A stretch of 39,181 bases of DNA from an uncultured Eubacteriales bacterium (lineage in GTDB: Bacteria; Bacillota; Clostridia; Peptostreptococcales; Anaerovoracaceae): assembly GCA_902779185.1 (NCBI GenBank), contig CACZAM010000016.1:1-39181 (forward strand), read 5' to 3'. The position numbers and the translations under genes are program-made. The notes below the pieces were generated by a model. The model had not been told where the DNA came from. It worked only from the letters and a program-made list of their open reading frames with translations, and did not search any database. This document shows positions 25,908-34,747 of the stretch, piece by piece (position 1 is the stretch's first letter; every line of letters begins with the position of its first letter).

Positions 25908-25940
25908 AGTTGTGTTTGTTATATATATCAGGAGGACTTA

Positions 25941-26573
25941 ATGGTCATATTCGATTTAGACGGTACGCTGTGGAACGCATCGGTTCCTATAGCAGAATCA
26001 TGGAATGTTGTAATTGAGAAAGAGACAGGCCGCAAAGGCTGGCTCACGGCTGCAGATATTGAACCCGTTCAGGGAAAGACCATGGACGAAATAGCGGATA
26101 TAATTTTCTGCGATTTTCCGGAGAATGAGCGCTATGAACTGTCGCACAAGTGTGAAGTGTTCGAGAATGGATATATCGCAAAGACAGGAGCGGACCTTTT
26201 CGAAGGTGTTGAGGAGACTCTTGCGAAACTGAAGGACAGGGGCGTTAAGATGGCAGTTGTCAGCAACTGTCAGGAGGGTTATGTAAAGGCTTTCCTCGAC
26301 TCGATGGACATGTGGAAGTACTTCGTGGACTACGAGGAATGGGGCCGCACGATGCTGTACAAGGCGGATAATATCAAGCTCGTAATGGAGCGTAACGGAG
26401 CCGACAAGGGCATCTATGTGGGCGACATCCAGAAGGATTCGGATGCTGCTCATGCGGCCGGCGTGCCGTGCATTTATGCAGCATACGGGTTCGGTGAGAT
26501 CACTGATGGTATAGCTACGATCAACAGATTTGATGAGCTGCCGGCCGTGCTCGAAGAACTGGGTTATATTTGA
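25941..26573 (+). CDS. HAD-superfamily phosphatase (phosphoglycolate-phosphatase-like)
   Basis: Cytoplasmic 210-aa hydrolase of the HAD subfamily I type. Motif I is FDLDGTLW with nucleophile D5 and acid/base D7. A helical cap occupies about 15-80, motif II is VVSN near 105, and motif IV is YVGDIQKDSDAA near 155-166. The substrate cannot be read from sequence; small phosphorylated metabolites are usual. GGAGG (25931-25935) precedes ATG 25941 at ideal spacing. The gene starts a long same-strand run; the next gene lies 92 bp away without a clear terminator. Confidence 0.88.
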   Translation: MVIFDLDGTLWNASVPIAESWNVVIEKETGRKGWLTAADIEPVQGKTMDEIADIIFCDFPENERYELSHKCEVFENGYIAKTGADLFEGVEETLAKLKDRGVKMAVVSNCQEGYVKAFLDSMDMWKYFVDYEEWGRTMLYKADNIKLVMERNGADKGIYVGDIQKDSDAAHAAGVPCIYAAYGFGEITDGIATINRFDELPAVLEELGYI

Positions 26574-26665
26574 TGTCGACCGCAAACCTTGAAGTATATG
26601 GCGTGTAATGACAGGACACTGCCTTACATAACTAATAGGCAGAGAAATAACAGGGAGTTTTTAAA

Positions 26666-28000
26666 ATGAAACTCAACAACAAGCGGACTGTGCTGGTAGG
26701 ACTTGCATTTCTGTCCATCTGCGCGTTCTGGCAGATGTACGATAATGTAGTTCCGCTGATACTCACAAAAACGTTCCACCTGAATGAGACGTTTTCGGGA
26801 GCCATAATGGCGGCTGACAACGTGCTGGCTCTGTTCCTGCTGCCGTTCTTCGGAACTCTTTCGGACAGGACAGATACAAAGCTGGGCAAGAGGACCCCGT
26901 ACATATTGGGCGGAACGCTCGCCGCGGTGATACTGCTCAACATACTGCCGCTGCTCGATAATTCGTACTATGCGGCGGCGGGCACGGGCAAGATGATCGC
27001 TTTCATAATTGTGCTGGGACTGCTGCTCATTTCGATGGGCACGTACAGATCGCCGGCCGTGGCGCTGATGCCTGATGTGACACCGAAGCCGCTCCGCTCG
27101 CGCGCCAACGCGATCATCAACCTGATGGGAGCTGTCGGAGGCATCATTTATCTGGCCATCGCGGCGGTGATGTATCCAAATTCGAAGGTGCTGGGGCTCG
27201 ACCACGTCAATTACCAGCCGCTCTTCATCGTGGTGGCGCTCATAATGGCGGTCTCCATCATAGTGATGAAGCTCACGATCAATGAGCCTGAGCTGGTCGC
27301 GGAGAACCGGGCGCTCGAGGCGGAGCATCCTGAGTGGAACCTCGCCGAAGACGACGGAAGCGGCAACGAGGTGCTCCCGGCAAACGTAAAGAGGAGCCTG
27401 GGATTCCTGCTGGCATCGATAGCGCTGTGGTTTATCGGCTACAACGGCATCACGACGTGGTTCACCACTTATGTTGACAAGGTGATGGGTCAGGGGCTCG
27501 GCGGAGCGTCGACCTGCCTGCTCATAGCGACAGGCGGAGCCATCATCTCTTACATCCCGATCGGCAGCCTCGCGCACAGGATCGGCCGAAAGAGGACCAT
27601 CATGATCGGTATAGTCCTGCTGGCATCATGCTTTGCCGCTGGATACTTTCTGACGACTGCGTTCAGCAGTATAAACGCGATAATGTTCGTAGTATTTGCG
27701 CTTGTCGGATTCGCCTGGGCAGCCATCAATGTCAACTCGCTGCCTATGGTGGTGGAGATGTGCAGGGGCTCGGACATCGGCAAGTTTACCGGATACTATT
27801 ACACCGCGTCCATGGCGGCGCAGGTGGTCACACCTATACTCGCGGGGTTCCTCATGAGGAACATCAGCTACAAGGTGCTGTTCCCGTACGCGGCGCTTTT
27901 TGTCCTCTTCAGCTTCATCACGATGACTCAGGTGAAGCATGGTGACGCGGCTCCGGAGGCGAAGAAAGGCCTCGAGGCGTTTGAGGATATGGATGATTAG
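26666..28000 (+). CDS. MFS transporter, GPH/SLC45-like
   Basis: Integral membrane transporter of 444 aa with about 12 hydrophobic helices. The loop after helix 2 carries GTLSDRTDTKLGKRTPYILG, the motif of glycoside-pentoside-hexuronide and sucrose-type MFS carriers, and a second-half equivalent GSLAHRIGRKRT is near residue 305. This suggests proton- or sodium-coupled uptake of a sugar or glycoside. The substrate is unknown and no glycosidase gene is adjacent. A charged cytoplasmic loop lies at about 205-245. GGGAG lies upstream of ATG 26666. The downstream glycerophosphodiesterase gene starts 37 bp after its stop. Confidence 0.88.
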   Translation: MKLNNKRTVLVGLAFLSICAFWQMYDNVVPLILTKTFHLNETFSGAIMAADNVLALFLLPFFGTLSDRTDTKLGKRTPYILGGTLAAVILLNILPLLDNSYYAAAGTGKMIAFIIVLGLLLISMGTYRSPAVALMPDVTPKPLRSRANAIINLMGAVGGIIYLAIAAVMYPNSKVLGLDHVNYQPLFIVVALIMAVSIIVMKLTINEPELVAENRALEAEHPEWNLAEDDGSGNEVLPANVKRSLGFLLASIALWFIGYNGITTWFTTYVDKVMGQGLGGASTCLLIATGGAIISYIPIGSLAHRIGRKRTIMIGIVLLASCFAAGYFLTTAFSSINAIMFVVFALVGFAWAAINVNSLPMVVEMCRGSDIGKFTGYYYTASMAAQVVTPILAGFLMRNISYKVLFPYAALFVLFSFITMTQVKHGDAAPEAKKGLEAFEDMDD

Positions 28001-28037
28001 GCTTTGGTGAGAAGTTTCACAGTGGCGGTTTTGATAA

Positions 28038-28811
28038 ATGAAAAAACATAGGAGACAATTCAGGCTCGCTGAGTTTTACGCGCACAGGGGCTATCACGAT
28101 AAACCGCAGATCCCGGAGAACTCGCTGGCGGCTTTCCGCCGCGCTGTGGAATACGGGCTGCCGTCGGAGTTCGATGTGCACCTTATAGCGGACGGATCGC
28201 TCGTGGTGTTTCACGATGAAGATCTTGAGCGCCAGACCGGTGTCAAGGGAAGCATTGAGGCTTACGATATATCAAATCTCAGAAAGCTCAGACTCGAGGG
28301 CACGGATGAAATGATCCCTACCTTTGACGAGGTGCTGGAGATCTACGAAGATACCGGACTTCCGCTCCTGATCGAACTCAAGTGTGTAAACCGCAATTAT
28401 AAGGCACTCACGAAGGCCGTCGCCGAAAGGCTCGACAGCTACAAGGGCGAATATGTCATTGAGAGCTTCGACCCGCGGGTCATCAACGAGTACCGGAAGC
28501 TGAGACCGGAGGTGATCAGAGGTCAGCTCTCGCAGAACTTTTTCAGAAAGAGAGAGGGCCTGCCGTTTTACCAGGTGGTGCTGCTGACGAATCTGATCCT
28601 TAACCTGATCACAAAGCCGGACTTTATCGCTTATAAGTTCAGCGATAGAGATACCCCGGCTCTCAGGTGGCTGATCGACAGACTTGGTTTTCCTGAGATC
28701 TCGTGGACCGTACAGACGGGCGAAGAGTTCAGGACGGCTCAGAAGGATGGCAGCGTTCCGGTATTCGAACAGATAACGCCGGAAGAACTGAAGAAGCTGA
28801 TCAGACGATGA
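28038..28811 (+). CDS. Glycerophosphodiester phosphodiesterase
   Basis: TIM-barrel phosphodiesterase of 257 aa, which hydrolyses glycerophosphodiesters to glycerol-3-phosphate and an alcohol. The family's key residues are present: H16-R17 (AHRG), E27-N28, E44 and D46 (EFDVH), H59-D60 (FHDEDL), and the later ELK motif near 116. No signal peptide is visible, so it acts in the cytoplasm. The ribosome site before ATG 28038 is weak (GTGGCGG). The preceding MFS transporter might import its substrate, but that is only a neighbourhood inference. Confidence 0.92.
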   Translation: MKKHRRQFRLAEFYAHRGYHDKPQIPENSLAAFRRAVEYGLPSEFDVHLIADGSLVVFHDEDLERQTGVKGSIEAYDISNLRKLRLEGTDEMIPTFDEVLEIYEDTGLPLLIELKCVNRNYKALTKAVAERLDSYKGEYVIESFDPRVINEYRKLRPEVIRGQLSQNFFRKREGLPFYQVVLLTNLILNLITKPDFIAYKFSDRDTPALRWLIDRLGFPEISWTVQTGEEFRTAQKDGSVPVFEQITPEELKKLIRR

Positions 28812-28865
28812 AGATATCTGAAATATATAAGAGTAGAAGTGTTCCGGATGACAAGGAGGACTGAA

Positions 28866-29057
28866 ATGACTGAAAAGAGACTTAAGAAGATCATCAGAAG
28901 AAACAGACGCCGCAGAGTGGCGCAGGGTATTGGAGCTGCTGCCGGTGTTGTTGCATGGGCGCTTATGATAGGCGCTGCCGTAACCGGCGAAAAGAAGCTC
29001 GAGGAGTATAAGACGAAATTTGAGGACATTCCGGAGAGCGAAAAACAGGATGACTGA
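28866..29057 (+). CDS. Small single-pass membrane protein, unknown function
   Basis: A 63-aa protein, too small for a family call. A very basic N-terminus (KRLKKIIRRNRRRR) precedes one Ala/Gly-rich hydrophobic segment (about 23-43, GIGAAAGVVAWALMIGAAVTG) and an acidic C-terminal tail (about 44-63). The start is fixed by a perfect AAGGAGGA (28853-28860) five bases before ATG 28866. It sits between the glycerophosphodiesterase and another membrane protein, 65 bp upstream of the latter. Confidence 0.75.
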   Translation: MTEKRLKKIIRRNRRRRVAQGIGAAAGVVAWALMIGAAVTGEKKLEEYKTKFEDIPESEKQDD

Positions 29058-29122
29058 TCCGGTGAGTAACCGGAAGGACTCAGGCATTTGTGACGGTTAC
29101 ATTGAGAGGGAAGGATTCACAG

Positions 29123-29902
29123 ATGGGGACTAAAAAACGGATCAAGCTCACGCCTGTCGGAGTGTGGCACTGGACCCGGCTGGTATACAGGTCGATACTG
29201 TTCCTGCTCCTGGTCTATTCGTATATAAGGTACAGATTTATTTATCATGAGCCGTTCGTGATCGGGCTCGAGAAGATGCCGGGCATCATTATATTCGTGT
29301 GGGTGGTTTACGTAATCGAGATGATATTCCGCTTCTTCCCGGCAAGCATAGAAAGCCCGGGCTGTCAGAAGCAGTTCGCGAAAAACTATATCAAGACCGG
29401 CGAGACTGACGTTATTGTGCATGACAACAATGCTACGATGCTGGTAGCACTCATCTGGATAGTGTTCAACGGCATATTCGGCATGCTGCATATGATGGGC
29501 ATACTCGACGACGGAATAATGATACTGCTGTGCGGAGCGTACTCGGTCTGCGACATGATATGCATCATGTTCTTCTGCCCGTTCCAGTCCTGGTTCCTGA
29601 AGAACAAATGCTGCAGCGCGTGCCGCATCTACAACTGGGACTTCGCGATGATGTTCACGCCGCTGTTCTTCGTTGAGAAGACGTACACATGGAGCTTGCT
29701 GCTGCTTTCGATCGGCCTGCTCATAAGATGGGAGATCACGTTCTACAGGCATCCGGAGAGGTTCTCCGAACACACTAACGCATACCTCAAGTGCGCCAAC
29801 TGCACTGAGAAGCTCTGCGCGCACAAGAAGCAGCTGCACAGGCTCTGGAAGCAGATCGAGGAGTACAGCGAGAAAAAGCTGAAGCAGCTGGAGCTCAAAT
29901 AA
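29123..29902 (+). CDS. Multi-pass membrane protein with C-terminal cysteine cluster
   Basis: I do not recognise the family. The 259-aa product has five to six hydrophobic helices (about 21-38, 51-70, 100-124, 130-152, 170-185 and 190-210). Two cysteine groups, KCCSACRIYNWD near 162 and CANCTEKLCAHK near 232, are spaced like metal-binding or redox sites on the cytoplasmic side. The last 25 residues are a charged amphipathic helix. GAGGGAAGGA (29105-29114) precedes ATG 29123; an upstream in-frame GTG (29090) lacks a good site. Neighbours give no clear clue to function. Confidence 0.75.
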   Translation: MGTKKRIKLTPVGVWHWTRLVYRSILFLLLVYSYIRYRFIYHEPFVIGLEKMPGIIIFVWVVYVIEMIFRFFPASIESPGCQKQFAKNYIKTGETDVIVHDNNATMLVALIWIVFNGIFGMLHMMGILDDGIMILLCGAYSVCDMICIMFFCPFQSWFLKNKCCSACRIYNWDFAMMFTPLFFVEKTYTWSLLLLSIGLLIRWEITFYRHPERFSEHTNAYLKCANCTEKLCAHKKQLHRLWKQIEEYSEKKLKQLELK

Positions 29903-29992
29903 AAGCCGGACCGCATATGGTGCCGGACGGACAAAGCTGATAAAACGCCGGTCATCGGCCGGAATATAAAATACAACCAGAGAGGAATTGAT

Positions 29993-30850
29993 ATGAGAAA
30001 TAAGAGAAGAGACGGAAAAAGAGTAAAATGGCCTGACGGCTATCACAACATACTGCCGTACATCATGCCGAAGAGGACTGAGGCGGAGGTATCCATGACC
30101 GAGCAGTTCGATGTCACGGATCTGGTGAAGTACATGGCTGAACGGAATGAGAAGGAGGGCACAAACCTCAAGATCTTCCACGCAATATGCACAGCGGTGG
30201 CGAGGACTGTCTACCACAGACCTAAACTGAACTACTTCATTTCCGGCAGGACCTACTACGAGAGGCCTGACATCACGCTGTCCTTCGTAGTGAAGCAGAA
30301 GTTTGAGGACGAGGCTGAGGAGACGCTGATGTTCCTGAAGGTGGATCCTGACATGAACTTCGATTCGATCTCGAAGCTCATCATAGGCGATGTTAAAAAG
30401 GTGCGCAAGGAAAAGACCAACGATCTCGACAAGCTCATGGACTTCTTCGGAAGCCTGCCGAGGCCTTTCCTTGAGGCTTTCTTCGGTACGCTCAGGGTGC
30501 TCGAATACCACGGCATCATGCCTAAGGCTCTCACTGCGGGCGACCCGAACTACTCATCCGTACTTCTTTCGAATCTCGGATCGATCAGATCAGACTCCTG
30601 CTACCACCATCTGAGCAACTACGGAACCTGCTCGGTGATGATCACGATCGGCGTGCTCCACAAGGAGCAGAAGCTGATGGACGACGGCACATGGCAGGAA
30701 AGAGATGTCATCAACTGTACGTTCACTATCGATGAGAGACTTGCGGACGGATTCTACTTCGCGAAGTCGCTGCGCATCGCAAAATACATGCTCGAGCATC
30801 CTGAGGTGATGAACGAGCCTATAAGCGAGCCGGTCCCTGTGGAACTTTAA
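29993..30850 (+). CDS. E2-like (2-oxoacid dehydrogenase acyltransferase/CAT fold) protein lacking the catalytic His
   Basis: The 285-aa product corresponds to the catalytic domain of dihydrolipoamide acyltransferases (chloramphenicol-acetyltransferase fold). It has no lipoyl or peripheral-subunit-binding domain and no E1 or E3 gene nearby. The C-terminal active-site motif, normally DHRxxDG, reads DERLADG (247-253), so the catalytic His is replaced by E248 while D252-G253 remain. Other family-like stretches are LKIFHAICTAVARTV and SVMITIGV. It may be a non-catalytic or altered acyltransferase; the substrate is unknown. AGAGAGGAA precedes ATG 29993. Confidence 0.75.
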   Translation: MRNKRRDGKRVKWPDGYHNILPYIMPKRTEAEVSMTEQFDVTDLVKYMAERNEKEGTNLKIFHAICTAVARTVYHRPKLNYFISGRTYYERPDITLSFVVKQKFEDEAEETLMFLKVDPDMNFDSISKLIIGDVKKVRKEKTNDLDKLMDFFGSLPRPFLEAFFGTLRVLEYHGIMPKALTAGDPNYSSVLLSNLGSIRSDSCYHHLSNYGTCSVMITIGVLHKEQKLMDDGTWQERDVINCTFTIDERLADGFYFAKSLRIAKYMLEHPEVMNEPISEPVPVEL

Positions 30851-30868
30851 CTGTTAAGTTAGCCAAAA

Positions 30869-30910
30869 CGGATAGTCAGAGGCGCTGAAAACTCCTCTCG
30901 ACCATATCCG
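30869..30910 (+). other. Strong intergenic hairpin before the metallophosphoesterase gene
   Basis: CGGATA (30869-30874) pairs with TATCCG (30905-30910), GTC with GAC, and AGAGG (30878-30882) with CCTCT (30894-30898), closing an 11-nt loop. There is no T-run, and it ends only 16 bp before the start codon of the next gene. It could stabilise or process the operon mRNA. Confidence 0.5.
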
Positions 30911-30926
30911 GTGAAAGGGAAAAGAG

Positions 30927-32282
30927 ATGAGCAGAGAAAAAAGAGCCGAAAAGCATATGGCTCCGGAGCCGGTAAAGAAGAAAAAACGCGGTCTCTGGTG
31001 GAAGATACCTGTGTGGATCGTTATCGTTGTGGCGGTTCTTGCCGGTTCGGCGATGGCGGTCAATTACGGAGTGTCGCTGCACCTGAGGCACTATATCAAC
31101 AGCTTTGAACCTGTCGACTACAGCAACGTGGACAGGGTGGTGCCTGAGCTGGATCCGAAGACGGGCTATTACACATTTACGACCGACAGGGATCTCAAGA
31201 TCATGATGCTTACGGACATCCATCTTGGAGGCGGATTCTGGAGCCGCGAGAAGGACCGCAAGACAGTCTATGAGATAATTACGATGCTGCAGAAGGAGAA
31301 GCCTGACCTCGTGATCCTTGACGGCGACAACACCTTTGCCGTTCCGGGACCGGTCTATAACGGCGGCGGAACGCTCAACAACTACATGGCCGGCCGCGAT
31401 GTCATTCAGATATTCAACCATGAGGGTGTATATTTCTCGACAGTATTCGGCAACCACGATACTGAGGTGTTCGGATATACCGGCAGACAGAAGCTGGGCG
31501 AGCTCTACATGAACGATAAGTTCGAGTACTGCATATTTGACCAGAATTATACGGATGGTGCGGGACTCCCTTCGGTCACCAACCAGATCATGCTCGTGAA
31601 GGGCACTGACGGCGATATAAAGAAGGCGCTCCTGCTTGTGGACAGCAATGCCTATGTGGATGACTCGATAAAGGCCGTACTTGAGTGGAACTATGACATA
31701 ATCAGGGATTCAACGGTAGACTGGGCCGCAGATGCTCTTGAGGACCTCGAATGCCCTGAGACGGTCGCGTTCTTCCACATCCCTGTGAGCGAGTACAGGA
31801 TCGCGTACGAGGAGCTCGAGGCGAACGGCTGGAAGGACACTGAGGACACGAAATACATTTCCGGTGTCTGGGATGAGCTGGTAGACGATACGACGCACAG
31901 CCGCATCTGGCACGGAGGCATCACAAAGGATGTGCCTCTCGCTGACATCGACAAGTTCTTTGAGGCCATGGGTCCTACGGGGATCGATGTGCTCGAGGCC
32001 TGCTACTGCGGTCACGACCACGTCAACAACGCGATGGTCAATTACAAGGGCGTGGATCTGTGCTACGGCTATTCGGTCGACAACCTGGCGTACACGGACA
32101 TCAATTACTCAGGAGCGCAGAGGGGAGCGACTATCATCACGATCGGAGCCGACGGCAAGCGCAAGACTGAGTATAAGAACGCGTACAAGGATTACGGCAT
32201 CCCGACGGATAAGTTCGTGGAAGTTTACACGGACCATCTTCTGTATGAAGGAAGCAAGCCTGACGGCGTGCTGATGCCATAG
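30927..32282 (+). CDS. Membrane-anchored metallophosphoesterase
   Basis: A 451-aa calcineurin-like phosphoesterase. A basic N-terminus is followed by one membrane helix (about 30-52). The catalytic domain thus probably faces outside, as a signal anchor. All family metal motifs are visible: TDIHLG (D97, H99), ILDGDN, FGNHDTE, FFHIP, and CGHDH followed by a conserved distal loop. The substrate is not predictable; related proteins act on nucleotides or cell-surface phosphoesters. GAAAGGGAAAAGAG precedes ATG 30927. The ABC-GNAT gene starts 15 bp after its stop, so the two are probably co-transcribed. Confidence 0.9.
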   Translation: MSREKRAEKHMAPEPVKKKKRGLWWKIPVWIVIVVAVLAGSAMAVNYGVSLHLRHYINSFEPVDYSNVDRVVPELDPKTGYYTFTTDRDLKIMMLTDIHLGGGFWSREKDRKTVYEIITMLQKEKPDLVILDGDNTFAVPGPVYNGGGTLNNYMAGRDVIQIFNHEGVYFSTVFGNHDTEVFGYTGRQKLGELYMNDKFEYCIFDQNYTDGAGLPSVTNQIMLVKGTDGDIKKALLLVDSNAYVDDSIKAVLEWNYDIIRDSTVDWAADALEDLECPETVAFFHIPVSEYRIAYEELEANGWKDTEDTKYISGVWDELVDDTTHSRIWHGGITKDVPLADIDKFFEAMGPTGIDVLEACYCGHDHVNNAMVNYKGVDLCYGYSVDNLAYTDINYSGAQRGATIITIGADGKRKTEYKNAYKDYGIPTDKFVEVYTDHLLYEGSKPDGVLMP

Positions 32283-32297
32283 AAAAAGGGTAGAAAA

Positions 32298-34673
32298 ATG
32301 GCAGGACCGGGACCGGGCCGGATGGGTCCGATGCACTTCCTCACAGAGGAAGAAAAACAGAATATGCCTAAGGTGACGAAGGAGCTGCTGGCCAGGATAC
32401 TGAGCTATCTCAAGCCTTACTGGCTGCAGTTCATCTTCGTGTTCATCGCGATACTGCTGTCGGCGACCGTAGGACTCTTTCCGTCGATCATTACCGGACG
32501 CATTGTCGATGAAGCTCTCGTGGGCAAAAATATGGAGCTCCTCATACAGCTCCTTCTTATGGCGTTCGCGGCTCTGACCGTGAGCCAGCTGGTGGGCGTG
32601 CTTGAGAACTACATCAACGCATGGATCTCGCAGCGCATCATCTTTGACATGCGCAATCAGATGTATAAGCATCTGCAGTACATGCCGCACTCGTTCTTCA
32701 CCACGGAGAAGCAGGGCGATATCATCACACGAATGAACACGGATATAAGCGGGGTGAGCTCTGTCATCAGCGGCACGCTTTCGAACATCGTAAGCAATGT
32801 GGCGACTGTAATCACCACACTGGTAGCTCTGTTCAGCATGAGCGCTCCGCTCGCATTGGTGGGCATCGCGGTCATTCCGCTGCTGGTGCTCCCGACGAGG
32901 ACTGCAGGCCGCACGCGCTGGAAATACCTGACGCAGAGCCAGGCGAAGAGCGATGAGCTCAACCAGAAGATAGACGAGACGCTTTCGGTCAGCGGATCGA
33001 TGCTCGTAAAGATATTCACCCGCGAGCAGAAGGAGTACGACGACTTCGTGAAGGTCAACAAGGAGGTCACCGATCTCAATCTCAAGGAGCAGAGATCGGG
33101 CCAGCTCTTCCGCGTGGTGATGGGAATGTTCACGCAGCTCGGACCGCTGCTGATCTACTTTGCCGGCGGATATTTCATCATCAGGCAGATCGACACGACT
33201 CTGACAGTCGGTGTCATCACCGCGACAGTAGCGCTCATCAACAGGCTTTACAGGCCTATCGAGCAGCTGATGAATATCTCTGTCGATTTCACGCGCAGTC
33301 TTGCGCTGTTCACCCGTATTTTCGACTATTTCGATCGTGAGAATACGATAGTTTCGCCTGAGAACGGGCAGAAGCCTGATGTGGACAACAAGCCTATCAC
33401 TTACGAGCATGTCGCGTTCAGCTACAACCCGGAGAACCCTATCCTCACGGATGTGAACTTCGAGGTGCCGGGCGGGAGCATGTACGCGATCGTGGGACCT
33501 TCGGGCTCGGGCAAGTCGACTGTCGTGAACCTCATACCGAGGCTTTACGACGTGTGCGGCGGCTCCGTCAAGGTAGCGGGCGTGGATGTGCGCGACTTCG
33601 ACCTCACATATCTGAGGGAGCAGATCGGCGTGGTGACGCAGGAGTCGTATCTCTTCAACGGAAGCATTCTCGAGAACCTCAGGTATGCGAAGAACGATGC
33701 CACGATGGAAGAGATCGAAGAGGCCTGCCGCATCGCCAACATACACGAATTCATAAAGAACCAGCCGGACGGCTATGACACTCAGGTCGGAAACCGCGGG
33801 CTTAAGCTCTCGGGCGGCGAGAAGCAGAGGCTGTCGCTTGCCAGAGTAATACTGAAGGATCCGAAGATCCTTATCCTCGACGAGGCGACTTCGGCGCTTG
33901 ACTCCATCTCGGAGAACTCGATACAGGACGCTCTCGAACAGATGATGGTGGGACGCACGAGCATAGTCATAGCCCACAGGCTGTCTACCATACTCAAGGC
34001 GGACAGGATCCTCGTCGTAAAGGACGGAGTGATCGCCGAGCAGGGAACGCATGAAGAGCTGCTCGCGCTTGGCGGAACTTACAAGGAGCTTTATGAGACA
34101 CAGTTCCGTCAGGCCATCGACAGCGAGGCAGCAAGAAACGGCGCTGAAGCGGCCGGAGAAAGCGACGGTCTGGATATAGAGACGCTGTCGACGCAGTACA
34201 AGGTCAGAAAGATCACCGAGTCCGACATCTCGGCTGTATACAGGCTGGCGAAGTCCAACCGGAGATACTACAGATATCTGGGAAGGATCCCGACGCGCGA
34301 GAGCCTCACGGAGATCATATCCGAGGTGCCGGAGGGGGTCTCCCGCAGCTGCAAGCATTTTGTCGGTTTCTATAACGAGGATGATGTACTTATCGCGGTC
34401 ATGGATCTGATCACAGGGTATCCGGAGAGCGATGACGCCTTCGTCGGATGGCTCATGGTGAACGGAGAGATGCAGGGCAGGGGAATAGGCTCAGGCATCT
34501 TCGCCGATGTGCGCGCCGCAATGAAAGCCGCGGGTTATGACTACATGTCGCTCGCATGCATAAAGAAGAATGAAGAAGCGCTGAAGTTCTGGAATGAACA
34601 GGGCTTCGGAATCGTTGAAGAGACGGTCAGCACTGACGGATACGAAGTGTTCAGAATGGCCAGAGATATATAG
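32298..34673 (+). CDS. ABC exporter half-transporter fused to a C-terminal GNAT acetyltransferase
   Basis: A 791-aa fusion. The ABC transmembrane domain (about 35-340, six helices) and ATPase domain (about 365-605) are complete: Walker A GPSGSGKST near 402, signature LSGGEKQR near 505, Walker B ILILDEATSALD near 525, and H-loop VIAHRLST. As a half-transporter it should form a homodimeric multidrug or lipid exporter. After a short Ala/Glu linker, residues about 630-791 form a GNAT N-acetyltransferase with the acetyl-CoA loop MQGRGIGSGIF and a C-terminal NEEALKFWNEQGFG. The reading frame is continuous, and no ribosome site with a start codon is evident at the junction. A separate GNAT gene follows 74 bp downstream. 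Confidence 0.9.
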   Translation: MAGPGPGRMGPMHFLTEEEKQNMPKVTKELLARILSYLKPYWLQFIFVFIAILLSATVGLFPSIITGRIVDEALVGKNMELLIQLLLMAFAALTVSQLVGVLENYINAWISQRIIFDMRNQMYKHLQYMPHSFFTTEKQGDIITRMNTDISGVSSVISGTLSNIVSNVATVITTLVALFSMSAPLALVGIAVIPLLVLPTRTAGRTRWKYLTQSQAKSDELNQKIDETLSVSGSMLVKIFTREQKEYDDFVKVNKEVTDLNLKEQRSGQLFRVVMGMFTQLGPLLIYFAGGYFIIRQIDTTLTVGVITATVALINRLYRPIEQLMNISVDFTRSLALFTRIFDYFDRENTIVSPENGQKPDVDNKPITYEHVAFSYNPENPILTDVNFEVPGGSMYAIVGPSGSGKSTVVNLIPRLYDVCGGSVKVAGVDVRDFDLTYLREQIGVVTQESYLFNGSILENLRYAKNDATMEEIEEACRIANIHEFIKNQPDGYDTQVGNRGLKLSGGEKQRLSLARVILKDPKILILDEATSALDSISENSIQDALEQMMVGRTSIVIAHRLSTILKADRILVVKDGVIAEQGTHEELLALGGTYKELYETQFRQAIDSEAARNGAEAAGESDGLDIETLSTQYKVRKITESDISAVYRLAKSNRRYYRYLGRIPTRESLTEIISEVPEGVSRSCKHFVGFYNEDDVLIAVMDLITGYPESDDAFVGWLMVNGEMQGRGIGSGIFADVRAAMKAAGYDYMSLACIKKNEEALKFWNEQGFGIVEETVSTDGYEVFRMARDI

Positions 34674-34680
34674 ATAGTAA

Positions 34681-34732
34681 GGAGATAAAAGAGACAGGGT
34701 GCTTCCCGAAACGGGGGAGGATCTCCGTCTCT
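34681..34732 (+). other. Intergenic segment with crossing stems
   Basis: GGAGAT (34681-34686) can pair with ATCTCC (34721-34726), and AGAGAC (34690-34695) with GTCTCT (34727-34732). The two pairings cross, so they form either a pseudoknot or alternative states. A CCCG/CGGG hairpin (34705-34715) lies inside. The first stem arm is part of an AAGGAGAT ribosome-site-like sequence that has no start codon at normal distance. Confidence 0.35.
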
Positions 34733-34747
34733 CCGGAAAAGCATTAA

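Noticed and set aside
29058-29992. Several short CCGG-based hairpins in the operon spacers at about 29061-29075, 29904-29925 and 29949-29964 as terminators.
   Set aside because: CCGG is self-complementary, the stems are short, and no T-runs follow. They are too weak to call.
32109-34358. A long open frame on the minus strand opposite the ABC-GNAT gene, and similar ones opposite 29117-30511 and 26624-27577.
   Set aside because: They are antisense to well-recognised genes, have arginine/histidine-rich low-complexity translations, and no ribosome sites. They result from G+C-rich codon use.
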